Source: Rhyzopertha dominica
Lineage: Eukaryota > Arthropoda > Insecta > Coleoptera > Bostrichidae
Direction of reading: 5' to 3'
Assembly (NCBI GenBank): GCA_025024175.1
Contig: QCXZ01000075.1
Coordinates: 682,001 to 746,000 of the forward strand
Length of the DNA: 64,000 bases
Below are positions 35,705 to 46,443 of this stretch, in pieces (the stretch's first letter is position 1; each line of letters begins with the position of its first letter). The translations under genes were made by a program, and so were the position numbers. The notes below the pieces were generated by a model that had not been told where the DNA came from, did not search any database, and saw only the letters and a program-made list of their open reading frames with translations.

Positions 35705-37290
35705 AGTGTTTTCTTCATTGGCTCGATAACAAAAATCGATTTGTTATCTTAACAGAGGACGCCGGTAGTCCAAACTTGGACTACACACGTGTAGGCTGAA
35801 GATGGAGAAACTTTCGCAATTAACATGCCAAGTTTTGTGGAAGTCTCACCGTGTCCTCCCTGCTTGTTGTCCTTTTCAAAAAAATTACAATTAAAATTAA
35901 CTATTTAATGCAATTGAAGTGAATTGAAAATTGAGGACGGTCAGCAGTCTAAGATACACAAACTTCGGAGAAATCCGTGCATCTTAGAAATACAATTTGT
36001 TAACAAAGAGGGCGCGACGCAATCTAATTCTAAACTAACCAAGTGTTAATCTAATTATTATTATACTATATATTATATATTGCGCGACGCCTTTAAATTA
36101 ATTAAATACTATAGTTAAAACCTATTCTATAAACTAATTAAATACTATAGTTAAGAGCTATTCTAATTAGACCTGCCTATCATTATAATACTAGTTACAA
36201 AGTTTACATGACGCGACGCTACGAGACGTGACGCTTCGCGACGATCTTCGTTCTTCTTTTTTCTTTCTTGAAGGCTGCAAAGAAAATTCCGTAACTTGAA
36301 AGAGAAAAGGCGAATAGTGCCCCACGAAAAACTCCACCTAATTTAAAGTGGCCATTGGGTATATAATATTTGGGGTGTAATACCTGGTGTGTATGTGTGA
36401 TGCCCTCAAGGAGCATTTACCGGGAAACATCGGACTGCCCCGAAAGGGACAGCCATAGTCGTTTCCTCGGTGTCTGTTGCCAATATTGGCAGTGTAGAGT
36501 TGTAAGTTGTTGGTGATTTTGTGATATGAATAGCACATATCAACAAAATCGTTAAAAGGTGTTCCGCCCGAGAGGGAGCCGCCCCAACCACGACAATAAT
36601 GACCACCGTTGTAGGACCAGGTTGGGAATCGAAGGTATACAGGCATCCCGCCCGTCTAAACGTGGCTCAGATACAAGAAATGAAGCCAACAGAGTTCGAC
36701 TCGTCAGGTCCATGTCAAATAGTGAATCAATACCAGAAGGGAAAGGACGAACTCCAACCCGCTTGGAACGGTTTGTTTGGTGCGCAATGGAAGCGCTTTG
36801 TGACTGGTTTGCAGTCATAGTGTCGATGACAAAGTCAACGACAAGTTTAATAAGAGGTGTAATGGCAAGGAAGTTTGGGATTGGGTGGTGGTTTTGGCCA
36901 CTAGCAAAACTAAAAAATATATAGTTGAGAGTTTGTGTGTGTGTATGGGGGGGGGGGGGGGGCGAGTATATATAGCTGGGGATAAACCCCAGCTGTATGT
37001 TAGTACCTATAATTGGAGTTTTCGAGGGGAACAATGCACCAAATCCCAACAAGTTACAGAAGAGAAAGCAATTAATGAAAAAAACGAAACCTAAAACTAA
37101 ATGTTTCATCTTCATTGGTCGATAACTGCAATAGTTATCTTAACGGAGGACGCCGGTGATCCAATTAATTAGTAAAGTGAAAAAATATGACAACGCTGGA
37201 TCACACACGTGAAGGCTGAAGAAGGAAAAGCTTCCGCACAACAAAATGTTATGCAGAAGCCTCACCCTGTCCTCCTGGAGCGTTGTCAAC
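35705..37290 (+). mobile_element. Region bounded by ~170-bp direct repeats (possible non-autonomous retroelement)
   Basis: A block with cttcattgg, cgataac, gttatcttaac, ggaggacgccggt, acacacgtg, ggctgaag and tcaccctgtcctcc lies at ~35710-35860 and again at ~37105-37285 in the same order. Between them are GCGACGC-type words (36010-36240), a 16-G run at 36947-36962 and an 8-bp hairpin (36974-36994). The intervening frames (for example 36559-36924 plus, 36552-37115 minus) have no recognisable domain. LTR-like layout is suggested but no primer site or gag/pol is seen. Confidence 0.4.
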
Positions 37291-37808
37291 AAAAAAATGA
37301 ACACGTTTTTCTTTAAAAGCCTCCTCACAACTAATATTCTTCAGATTTTGTAAACAGATTGTCAAGCAACTACTTGTGGGCAATATAGTGTGTCGAATGC
37401 CGCTCACCACTAGTACGGAGGGAAAAATTAATCGAAACTATGGTTAGTAAGTATACGTAAAGAACAATCTTGAATATGTAAACTGCACGGTAGCAAAATT
37501 AAAATAATAAAAACTGAAAATCAGACAGTCAAATAACGCTTTCTTAGCGGGCAAAATAACGTAAGAAACCATTACGCATCCAACTGACCAAAAAGATCAC
37601 TGCGGTTATAGTGATTGGGGTGTATATTTACACATTTTCACTCACCCCTCAAAGTTTTGAACAAGTCTTGTGAAACCATAGTTTGAGAATTACAATTGAA
37701 AACATTAGAAGGCTGCTTTCTTCCAAAAGATTATTTAAGGCCACTTTATGTTATGTTGCGTATACATAGATTTAGGGTATCAGGAAAACAGAAAGTTCTA
37801 GAGCTTAC

Positions 37809-37919
37809 CTTAGCTGCCGGGGTTTTCCAGGGGCCCCACTTTTCTGCTTTGAGTGCTGTCCTTATAATTTTGAACGCCGATTCGTTTGAAATTACACTGG
37901 AACGTTTAAAATTATCCAT
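37809..37919 (-). CDS. Candidate first coding exon of an unidentified gene
   Basis: On the minus strand an in-frame TAA precedes an ATG; 37 codons (MDNFKRSSVISNESAFK then IIRTALKAEKWGPWKTPAAK) lead exactly to a strong donor AAG|GTAAGC, phase 0. No matching downstream exon was found in 35-37.8 kb, which is full of repeats. Possibly a gene broken by insertions, or chance. Confidence 0.35.
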
Positions 37920-39440
37920 AAAGCAGAGTTTTGCGGAGGATAGAGCGATTTAGTACTTGACACGAAATGCCGCGGTATTGATGCCTTCGAAAACCAAATA
38001 CGAACAAACAGTTTATGTGAGATACAAAATAAACATCTCTAGCGTCGATAGAACACAAAACAGCACTCACACAAAGAAAATTCGGTTAATTTTTATCGAA
38101 AACTCAGTAAAACAGCAAAGGCGTCGGTTTAGGACATTCTAGAATGTTCTTCGGCGTTAACTACGCCTGATACATGACCAGAGATAAGATACGATAGATG
38201 TGCAACTCTGAACTGAAACACACGAAAAATTAGATCTTGAAGGCCAATCGCTATTGATATACTTTATAATGCCTGTGCAACCATGTTTCAAACATAAAAC
38301 GAGCGTAAAATGCAAGTTTTCGTGGTAATTTCAGCGTAGCGGCAATTGCGAGAACTAACTCGTATGGTGAAAGTAGTTCAAATGTACCTCATCCCTCCGT
38401 TAATGTTTTTACTCTATGACGCAATCTGTCAGTTACGTCATTGTCATTATGTCAAACTCGATCCGATCTAACCTCACATCCTGGATTTTCACTTTTACGT
38501 GACTTTATGGTAAAAATAAGTATTTATAAGCATTTGCAATGTTTTAAATAACAAAAATGTGTCAAAAGGAAATGTCGGCTACCATTTGATGCTCTTATAC
38601 GACAAGGATTTATGAATTTACCTGATTTGTGATGTTAAACGTGAGAGTGCTACATACCATGATATCAAATCCAATCATTTTATGGCGATATAGGGCAAAT
38701 TTTGGGTACAAACGCTTAATTTTTCTTGAACAATGAAAAAATGAACGGGCTGATCGCGTTATTCAGTTCTGAATATCGATAATTGTAGTGAAATGACGAA
38801 TTACTTAAGAAAAATCTAAAAATTTGTATGTACACACTTGGAATACAATTTCGAACCAATTTTGGGATTAAAATTGGTGTGATCAGGTTTGAAGTGTTAA
38901 ATTTCGATAATAAACAGCCATATTTGTGTATAAACAGACGAATTTAGGTTTTTATTTCAGTAAAGTTACTCCGATCTAACTTAACTTTTCAGACTTGCAA
39001 TTGGACACAATAAAACACAATTATTAAATGCTATTAAGCAAAAATGAAGTGTTGCATGGACAAAATACATTTAAATGGAAGTATTGCCGACCATTTAACA
39101 TTTTCCATGACCAGAATTAACGAAATCACATAGTTTGAGCTGCTATACTCGATGGATTGAAAACTGATGGCATTATGTACTTTGTTTGGTGTCTAGCTGC
39201 CAAAATTTGAACACACAATGCTGGATTCTCAATAAAGAATTAAAAGCTGAGCTGTCAGGGACAATAATTCCAAGTCTAAAACCAAAAAGTAGTGGGAAAT
39301 ATGTTTTCCAATGTAATTTAAAAATTTGCAAGTAAACCAAATCTTTAGCCTGAAATCCAGGTCGAAATGTTACATTTAGCAATTAAACCAAGTCCCGAAC
39401 TAGTTTTGAAGTTGAGGCGTTAGGTTTGGTAAGGTTTCAC
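37920..39440. other. No gene recognised
   Basis: Short frames only (for example 37957-38142). No repeats with a clear period and no protein motifs. Confidence 0.45.
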
Positions 39441-39444
39441 TCAC

Positions 39445-39630
39445 CCAAATGCACCCTGTAGTGGAGCCACCACCTAATAGGCTTCGTCCAGGCTCCTGTG
39501 GGTGCTCGCCTCCCAACTGCAGTCATGCATCTCCTTGCCGATCGTCAGCTCCAGCTTGTGGTATTCGATGGCCGATTCGTAAAACCCTCCGGTAGAAGAA
39601 GCATCCCCCAATCCGGTACGATCTTGAAGG
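39445..39630 (-). pseudogene. Orphan TPR-type exon (tonsoku/LGN-like) with in-frame stop
   Basis: Acceptor CTCGCAG and donor GTGAGT border 186 nt. The minus strand reads LQDRTGLGDASSTGGFYESA then IEYHKLELTIGKEMHD and EASTHRSLDEAY, a tetratricopeptide helix pair (G-Y-AI-YH--L-L, then A-HR-L-EAY) of the kind found in tonsoku and LGN/Pins proteins. A TAG directly after EAY (39474-39476) breaks the frame before the next repeat. No sister exons are nearby, so this is probably a duplicated, decayed exon. Confidence 0.5.
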
Positions 39631-39794
39631 CTGCGAGCGAAAATTAAAGAGGATTGTGCAATAAAAAGTTTCTAAGGATGTTGCACACCAAGTATTTTGT
39701 GACAAAAATCAGAATTAAAATTTTTGTGCATTATACCATGGTCGTCATTTTGACGTAAATTCATGTGACTAAAATAAAGATTTTTCAGTGTTTT

Positions 39795-40265
39795 AGTTTT
39801 TGGCTTATAACTTTTTAACAGATCTACAAAAATTAATGTGTGATGCTGAAAGAAGCAGAATTTTATGCTCTACAAGATGCAGAAAACCAAATTAGAATAT
39901 TGAGACTAGCTTCCGAAATACATACCAAAAACGGAACAGTTCCTTTTTAGATTTTGGCTTATAACTTTTAAACCGATCTACAAAAATTAATTGTCTGATG
40001 CTGAATTTGATACTCTACAAGATGCAGCAAACCAAATTAGAATATTGGCTCTAGTTTTCAAAATACAGAGCAAAAAACAAAGAACTGGAGTTATTCCTTT
40101 TTAGTTTTTGGCTTATAATTTTTAAACCGATCTACAAAAAAATAAATGTCTGATGCTGAATTTGATACTCTAGAAGATGCAGGAAACTTAAAATATTGGC
40201 ACTAGTTCCCGAAATACAGATCAAAAATTAAAACAGGAACTGCTCCTTTTTAATTTTTGGAAACA
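39795..40265 (+). repeat. ~153-bp tandem repeat, three copies
   Basis: Landmark ggcttata occurs at ~39802, 39956 and 40110 (154 bp each), followed by a fourth partial start near 40255. Copies include gatctacaaaaa and gatgctgaa words. It lies about 540 bp past the stop of the TMEM53-like gene. Confidence 0.8.
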
Positions 40266-40808
40266 AATAGTTTTTTGAAAGATGCAGCAACAACTTAAGC
40301 AGAATTGTATAACTGATTCAATTCTCTAAACAAAACAAAATTCTTTTGCAAAACCTTCCATAACGCTAGCTGAACCAAGAATATCTGCTAGTGAACAGAA
40401 AAAATATTTCATCTGTAATTATGTCCTCATATTTTTGAAAACTTGTATAATACAATAAATTATCTAATTAATATTATTGTCTGTTAAAAGATTAGCTCAT
40501 CTAGAATAATAATATAAAACGACCAACATTTAATAATTTATTCAATAAATACAACTTTGCGCCATTTCACAGTCCAGTGTACCCTCAAATATGTCAATGA
40601 ACAACAGGAACAAATAAATGTAGAACTCTTTGTGCCTAAGAAGTCTATAAATAAAAATACCGATCTTAACAAAGCAGTGCAAGTAACAAATCTTTCAAAA
40701 TCGAAATGCATTAATTTGTTTAGAAACATTCACTACTACATAACGCAGTTACTGAATTATTTTAATAGGATTGTTCATTTCTACAAATAAATTATGTTTA
40801 AAAGTTGT

Positions 40809-41934
40809 CTAGTTGCCACCATTCAAGCACTTGTTGATGAAATTGAATACGGTGTTGACATACATTTCCTTGTGGTACGTATAATGCTTAACATGCGGAC
40901 TAGATTCAAAACACAGCGAAGTAACGTTCACTCCCAGGTTCTTTCTGTATTTCCAGAAGTACTCAATGTCCTAAAAAGAGGGAATAACCTGACCAATCAC
41001 GCAAATTTTGTTTTACTAGTTAGGTACCGTGTGAGGGATCAAGATGTCCGCTTTAGAATAAATGAACAGCTGCGGCCATCTGTATTTCTCCTCCTTCAGA
41101 TTTTCCAGGGGATTCGACTGGAACGTCTTCTTCGGGCTTATGTAGTTGCTAACCACCTAAAAACGCAACTTAACACCAAACCCTTAAAATAATTCTTACT
41201 GAAAACCTCGTAGAACCATATCATCGAAAGAAACATCGTCATAAAAATCGACACGGGCAGGTTGTACCAGAAATTACCACCCAGTATCGCCGAAATCGCC
41301 CTAAATAAACTCAAAATCCGTCTCTTTCCCGGGGCGGAATCGAAAATCACCCCTTTAATCTGAAAAAACGCCATAATCCCATCTCTACAGTGCGTCTGAA
41401 CTAATGTCGGTACCTCCGAACTACCATGGGTACATTCGAACTACCGACCAGTTCAAACTCACCTGCAACGGTTTCGGCGCTTTTTCCAAAGCTAGCGAGA
41501 AATTCTGGTATAGAAAAGCCCCGCCGTTCGAGAAGCAGTGCACTATTATCGGATGGTTCTCGAAATTCAAATCTATCAGCAGTTTCAGTATCTTTTCCCC
41601 GATCGTGATCATCTGCAGGCGCTTCCAGAACAAACATTTCACCGGCGCCGTGTACCTGACAGTTATCAACCTGAAAAATTCGCGTCGGGATCGTACATTT
41701 CAAAGGAAGTTTAGTTTAAGATCGGCCGGTTTCCGCTCACCCCTTGTCCTCGTATATCTGGGAATACTTCGACAAATACTTGTCCTGACAGCCGGCCCAG
41801 CCGAACAACAGTATCACGGGTATCTTGTCTTCGTTGACGACGAAGACNTAGTCGTTCTCGCCATTTTGCTGATTGTACGTGTAGTTTGGGCTCGGGAATT
41901 TAATGTAATACTCGAGGTTGTCTAGGTCGGCCAT
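40809..41934 (-). CDS. TMEM53: TMEM53-like protein (DUF829 alpha/beta hydrolase fold), 5 exons
   Basis: Exons on the minus strand: 41934-41741, 41670-41463, 41359-41207, 41156-41028 and 40970-40809. Together they encode 281 aa, close to the usual ~277. Start ATG at 41934. The protein has a LLFGWAGC motif near residue 45, a nucleophile elbow CFSNGG in exon 2, IFDSAPG at the start of exon 3, a hydrophobic segment (WYNLPVSIFMTMFLSMIW), the acid strand FIYSKADILIPH in exon 4 and the histidine segment SSPHVKHY in exon 5: a Ser-Asp-His arrangement typical of DUF829. In vertebrates TMEM53 is a nuclear-envelope protein that dampens BMP-SMAD signalling; the enzymatic substrate is unknown. Introns are 50-103 bp. 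Intron 3 uses a weak donor (GAG|GTTTTC). One base in exon 1 is N (41848). Confidence 0.88.
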
Positions 41935-41999
41935 TTTTGAATGGTTTGCGCGCGCCCGCGTGCCTTTATCGATTGGACACGTTCAATTTGAATGGAGTG

Positions 42000-42191
42000 A
42001 TGTCATCGCCGTTAAGGATGGGAGAGGCGGACGCGCCCGGAACTACGGACACTGGCGTGCTGTTTAAAACGATCAAGTTATTAAGCGACAGTTTTTGGAA
42101 ACATCGAAAGCACAAGATTCATTACAAAACATTGGAAAATCATACACAGGAAGAATGTAATCTACATTTTTTAGATGGCTGTCCATCATAA
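42000..42191 (+). CDS. Short divergent ORF, 63 aa, unidentified
   Basis: ATG at 42000 starts MSSPLRMGEADAPGTTD and the frame ends CNLHFLDGCPS. It begins 65 bp from, and divergent to, the TMEM53-like start, so the two may share a promoter in the GC-rich cgcgcgcccgcg stretch. No domain is recognised; a chance frame or the 5' part of a spliced gene are both possible. Confidence 0.3.
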   Translation: MSSPLRMGEADAPGTTDTGVLFKTIKLLSDSFWKHRKHKIHYKTLENHTQEECNLHFLDGCPS

Positions 42192-43114
42192 ATCGTTCAC
42201 ACTTTCGTTCATTTGATTCAGCTCATTCCATCGTTCAATCGTCATTGATTCGGAATCGTTAGTGTAGAGTTCAGACTTATTACAGCAAGTTGTATTTATA
42301 ATCACATTTTCTTATCTTTGCGACTGAATAATAATAAATAAAGCCAGTATTTTTGGTCAAGTTTTAGCATATGTTGTAACTTCCGTATCTACATATTATG
42401 ACCATAAAAGTATTATTGTTTTGGAGACGTTATGAATAATTTCAGAAAAAAATTAAATGAAGTATCAATTTATTCCAACGCATTTCAAATGATGTCACCC
42501 CGCGCACTTCTTGTGATCAAATCGAGAAAAATAACCCGGTGACTAACGCGCGGAAAAGCTCAATTAGTCTGAAACAACCATACGCCCAAACCACCTAAGC
42601 ATAATTTAAAAACCCTCAGCTCCGCTTAAAAAAACAGATAATTGCTACAAATCTTAATCCCAAGTAGTCGATAAAACGCATACCAGACTCATTAAACAAT
42701 TAAACCGGCGACACGCAACAAGATAAGTGACTTGCAACTTGTAATAAACAGTTAATTACGACACGTCATCGATCGCCTATGCCATCTTTCGGTTCCGATG
42801 GGGAAATACGTCGTTTTTCCGAATAATATTTGTTTATAACGGTGAAACACCCATTCTTTTGCAAGGACGCCGGTCTGTACGATCTAATCACGCACGTATC
42901 TCTAACGAAACCGCCATGGATGAGACAGAGAAGGCGCTGCGGCGGCACGTTGACCCACATTCCAATCTCTAATGCGGGCACAGCCTACGTCGACACAGGC
43001 GCTCTCTGTCGGTTATCAAATATTGACAGTGTTGACAGTGCCGCACTTGTCTGTTTGTCGCACCGCAAGGAAGTAGCGTTTTTACTTTCTTCACGGACTT
43101 AATAGCCCTCGAAA
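42192..43114. other. Upstream region of the thioredoxin gene
   Basis: No coding sequence recognised. The stretch 42770-43110 is GC-richer and probably holds the promoter and 5' UTR. The 90-codon plus frame there (42830-43102) has no protein signature. Confidence 0.45.
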
Positions 43115-43548
43115 ATGTCGACTATACACATTAAAGACAAGGTAAGTCGTGTTTTTTGAGTGGATGTTTCAGTTATTCACGTTTTTCGCATGTGCAGGAA
43201 GATTTCGACACCAAACTCCAGGATGCTGGAGACCAGCTCGTCGTAGTCGACTTCTTTGCAACCTGGTGTGGCCCCTGCAAGATGATAGCCCCCAAATTGG
43301 ACGAGCTGGCGCTGGAATTCGCCAACAGCGTCCTGATCCTCAAGGTAAGTTTGTGACTTTCACATTTCGAGCGCAGCAATCGCATGACATGATCGTAGGT
43401 CGACGTGGACGAATGCGAGGACATCGCAGTGGCCTATAACATCACCTCGATGCCTACGTTCGTGTTCATCAAGAACAAGGAGACGCTGACGACGTTCAGC
43501 GGGGCCAACTACGACAGGTTGCGCTCCAAGATACTCGAGAACAAGTAG
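43115..43548 (+). CDS. Trx-2: Thioredoxin (cytosolic, Trx-2 type), 3 exons
   Basis: Exons 43115-43141, 43198-43344 and 43399-43548 give 107 aa; insect thioredoxin-2 proteins are about 106 aa. The active site ATWCGPCKM has the redox pair at Cys33 and Cys36. The cis-proline segment TSMPTFVF (Pro77), buried Asp27 (VVDFF) and the conserved VDVDE strand are all present. No targeting peptide, so it is expected in the cytosol or nucleus, where thioredoxin reductase keeps it reduced and it reduces protein disulfides and peroxiredoxins. Both introns are short (56 and 54 bp) and phase 0. The initiator ATG has an A at -3 (gaaaATG). AATAAA at 43669. Complete and apparently functional. Confidence 0.95.
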
Positions 43549-43668
43549 AACGAACATGTTACCGTTGTGCCCGCGCCTTAGATCCAAACAACATAGTGGC
43601 TGCACCTATCTTTTTTATGTTACACACGTGTTGGATTGTAATTATTATTGTATTTGGTGGAAAGATGT

Positions 43669-43674
43669 AATAAA
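43669..43674 (+). terminator. Poly(A) signal of the thioredoxin gene
   Basis: AATAAA 120 nt after the TAG. Confidence 0.6.
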
Positions 43675-44828
43675 ATCTGCTTTTCGAGAGGTGCATGTTA
43701 TTTGTTGCGTTCCGTTTGCCGTTTGTCCAAAACGACAGGAAAAACAATCGATTTGATAAGAAGAAACGAATGAACTGCAGGTAATGATGTTGGCAAGATG
43801 ATTTTGCAACACTATTTGTGTAATGCCAAATATTGATTCGATGGGAAAACACCAAAATGATAAGAGGTCATTTCACTTGATAAGTGACAGAACAACATGA
43901 TTTAATTTATAATATACTGAGTAAAAGATTCATTTAATCCAAAAAAGCTCATTTGCTTCAATAAATAATGAANAACTTGTCAGAATGGCAACTGTTTCTA
44001 TCGCAAATAACAAAGTTTTGAATTTGCCGCCAGCAGTATTTAGTTTTAGAATGCTGCAACCGTCCAATTCGAAATGATTAGCTAGAAAATTAAAAACAAG
44101 AACGTTCATTTGACCACAGAATTATAAAAGAAGCAATTAGTACTAAAGATTCACCTATTGGATTGACAAATCCATGAAGCGGGAATTTTAAATTAGAAAA
44201 TGCATGTATTATTCTAATTACGTAGACGTAATACCAAAGAATGTGAAAAAGTCGCCAGATTGGCAAGCCTGTTAGTATTCGAAATAACACTACAGTAAAG
44301 CTTCTTCAAAATCCCTTTTGGAAAATTACTGTCTGATGTTGAAATCGCCTATATTTCCGGTATAATTATCCCGGCTGCAGTTCTTTTTTTTTTAAGAGAA
44401 TGACTAATTACATATTTCAAGATCTTTATTACGTCATTACTATTTCCATTACGCTATTAAAACGTATTGATCACTGGTACAATAGCGAGAAATTCAACGT
44501 TAACCGATAACGCATCCAGTACTAAATCTGTTTTATATCATCTTAACGTAATCTCGACCAAAAGCTTACTGCTAATCCACGTGTAAATAGTGCACAATAT
44601 TATTTTTACTAAAAATATCAATGAGATTTCGTTTCGGCGCAATATAAAATGAAATAAAATCCACGCTATGCAAGTTAATAAAGCGGCATATTCACTTTAT
44701 TTTAATGTGGAATTTATAAACTGCACACCCCACTCTTGATTGTATGTATTCTTGCTAATAGCTCGAATGAGATAAGCAATTACATGAAGGATATTGCCGC
44801 AAGCGCACGGAAAAGGAAATAAATTAAT
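43675..44828. other. Intergenic, no gene recognised
   Basis: AT-rich, with one ambiguous base (43973). Minus-strand frames (43559-43855, 44090-44290) lack motifs. Confidence 0.5.
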
Positions 44829-45350
44829 ATGAATGTTTCGTCACATTTTTGAAATGTTCGCGCCAAATAGAAGGCGCGGTTTAGAGATGGGCATATTAAC
44901 ATTGAAGAAAAACGCGACCTTTGTAAAGCTTAAATTAAGATTTGTTTGTTTTAAACGTTCGCCGTGAAATTGATTATTATTGTCGCAAGGAAAGGAGAAA
45001 GCTAATATGAGCGTTTCGTTGTTTCAGTCATCTAGTGGTATACGCACCAACCTCTTCTTTGCGGATGAAAGATGGGCACTCGAACACGTTAATAAACAAG
45101 AAAATACGAACTTTTTAGAATATAAAATTGTAGTTTAGTAGTTTTGAAAGTTCGCAGTGGAATTAAAAGAATAAATATGAATGTTTCGTTGCTTTATTAT
45201 ACGCTTGCACCACCTAGCGGTATTCGAAGTAAATATAGGCTTGCCGTGTAGAGATGGGTACGTTTAGACATTAATAAAAAAAGAAAAACTTTTTAATATT
45301 TAAATTAGAATTTGTAGTTAAATGTTATCTCATGAAATTGACGGTTGCTG
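44829..45350 (+). repeat. Degenerate ~175-bp tandem repeat, three copies, upstream of a zinc-finger gene
   Basis: atgaatgtttcg (44829), atgagcgtttcg (45007) and atgaatgtttcg (45177) head three units. Each also contains agatgggca or agatgggtac, a poly-A-rich gaaaa block, a ttaaattaga or related word, and tgaaattga. Periods are 178 and 170 bp. They end about 160 bp before the ATG of the next gene, so they may be its promoter region. Confidence 0.65.
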
Positions 45351-45509
45351 TAGGCGTTAAAATATTGGTAGGCTTTGAAGCATCGTTAAAATTACCAAAC
45401 AGATTAGAGCGAATTAACTACAAATTAGTTCTATTGGTACCGCGCACCGCATAATTGAACTACTCCGTTGACGTTCATTCAAATTTCAAACGCGAACTCA
45501 ACAAAAACC

Positions 45510-46271
45510 ATGAAACTCGAAAAACAAGACGACATAGACGAACAAAACGCAGTATTCGACGTAAATACACCAGTGCACGTTAAACAGGAACCAGAATACG
45601 AAGTGAAAGAAGAGATTTTCATCAAAGAAGAACACATATTACCAGAGTACCTCAAATATGAAACGCGGGAGATAAAAAGCGAACAAGAACCCTATCAATG
45701 CCTAATTTGTCAGAGAACGTTCACAAGCGAGAAAGGCATGCAAATACACTCAGGTTTCCATTACCGCGGCGGCGACCATTCGTGTGAGAAATGCGGAAAG
45801 AGGTATCGGCTGCGAAGCAAGCTGCGCAAGCACCTCCGGGAGCACGAGAAGCCCTTCGAGTGCCACTACTGCGGGCAGTGCTTCGCGAAAAAGGACTCTC
45901 TCATCCCGCACATACGTCTGCACACTTTGGAGAAGCCTTTCCGTTGTGACACGTGCGAAGCGCGCTTCGGCCGCAAAGACGCCCTCAAGAAGCACAATTT
46001 GATACATAAAGGAGTGACGGATCCCTACATATGTCACATATGCGGCAAGAAGTTCATCTACGGCAGCAGCTTGAATAGCCACATGTTCGTGCACGCTCCC
46101 AAGCAGTTCTCGTGCAGCATTTGCCAGAAATATTTCAACAGGAAGGACTCGTTGAAAGACCATCTGACAATTCATACGGGTGATAACAAATTCGAATGTG
46201 ACACTTGTCGGAAGGTTATCAAGTGGAAAGGGAACTTTTTGCGGCATATGCAGCGGCATGCCGAGCTTTGA
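45510..46271 (+). CDS. Seven-finger C2H2 zinc-finger protein, single exon
   Basis: 253 aa starting MKLEKQDDIDEQ; the in-frame codon at 45468 is TTG, so the ATG at 45510 (context aaacc-ATG-a) is preferred. The N-terminal ~60 residues are acidic with four closely spaced sumoylation-type motifs (VKQEPE, VKEEIF, IKEEH, IKSEQE). Seven C2H2 fingers follow: CLICQRTF, CEKCGKRY, CHYCGQCF, CDTCEARF, CHICGKKF, CSICQKYF, and a last atypical finger beginning CDTCRKVI. Linkers such as HTLEKPFR resemble TGEKP. It ends three residues after the last finger. Probable nuclear DNA-binding regulator; no orthologue named. Same architecture as the minus-strand gene at 13.6 kb but different fingers. Confidence 0.87.
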   Translation: MKLEKQDDIDEQNAVFDVNTPVHVKQEPEYEVKEEIFIKEEHILPEYLKYETREIKSEQEPYQCLICQRTFTSEKGMQIHSGFHYRGGDHSCEKCGKRYRLRSKLRKHLREHEKPFECHYCGQCFAKKDSLIPHIRLHTLEKPFRCDTCEARFGRKDALKKHNLIHKGVTDPYICHICGKKFIYGSSLNSHMFVHAPKQFSCSICQKYFNRKDSLKDHLTIHTGDNKFECDTCRKVIKWKGNFLRHMQRHAEL

Positions 46272-46437
46272 TATTTTTGCGGGTGAAAAAAGTTACAAAA
46301 AGTATCGTGACGAGAGTTTTTTGTTCATTTCAAGGTTGATTTGTTGGTTTCTCTCTTTAATTTGGTTGTATTTCTTAAAAATGATTTAATATGAGTTGTT
46401 ATCTACTTACTGTATGTTGATTTATTATTATATGTAG

Positions 46438-46443
46438 AATAAA
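46438..46443 (+). terminator. Poly(A) signal of the seven-finger gene
   Basis: AATAAA 167 nt after the stop. Confidence 0.6.

Noticed and set aside
36552..37115. 187-codon minus-strand frame between the direct repeats
   Set aside because: It runs through the poly-C (poly-G complement) tract and CA repeats, has no domain and no splice context; likely chance.
41404..41925. Plus-strand 173-codon frame
   Set aside because: Antisense shadow of TMEM53-like exons 1 and 2; it includes an intron and an ambiguous base.
42830..43102. 90-codon plus frame just upstream of thioredoxin
   Set aside because: It starts from a non-ATG codon region, has no domain and most likely lies in the promoter/5' UTR.
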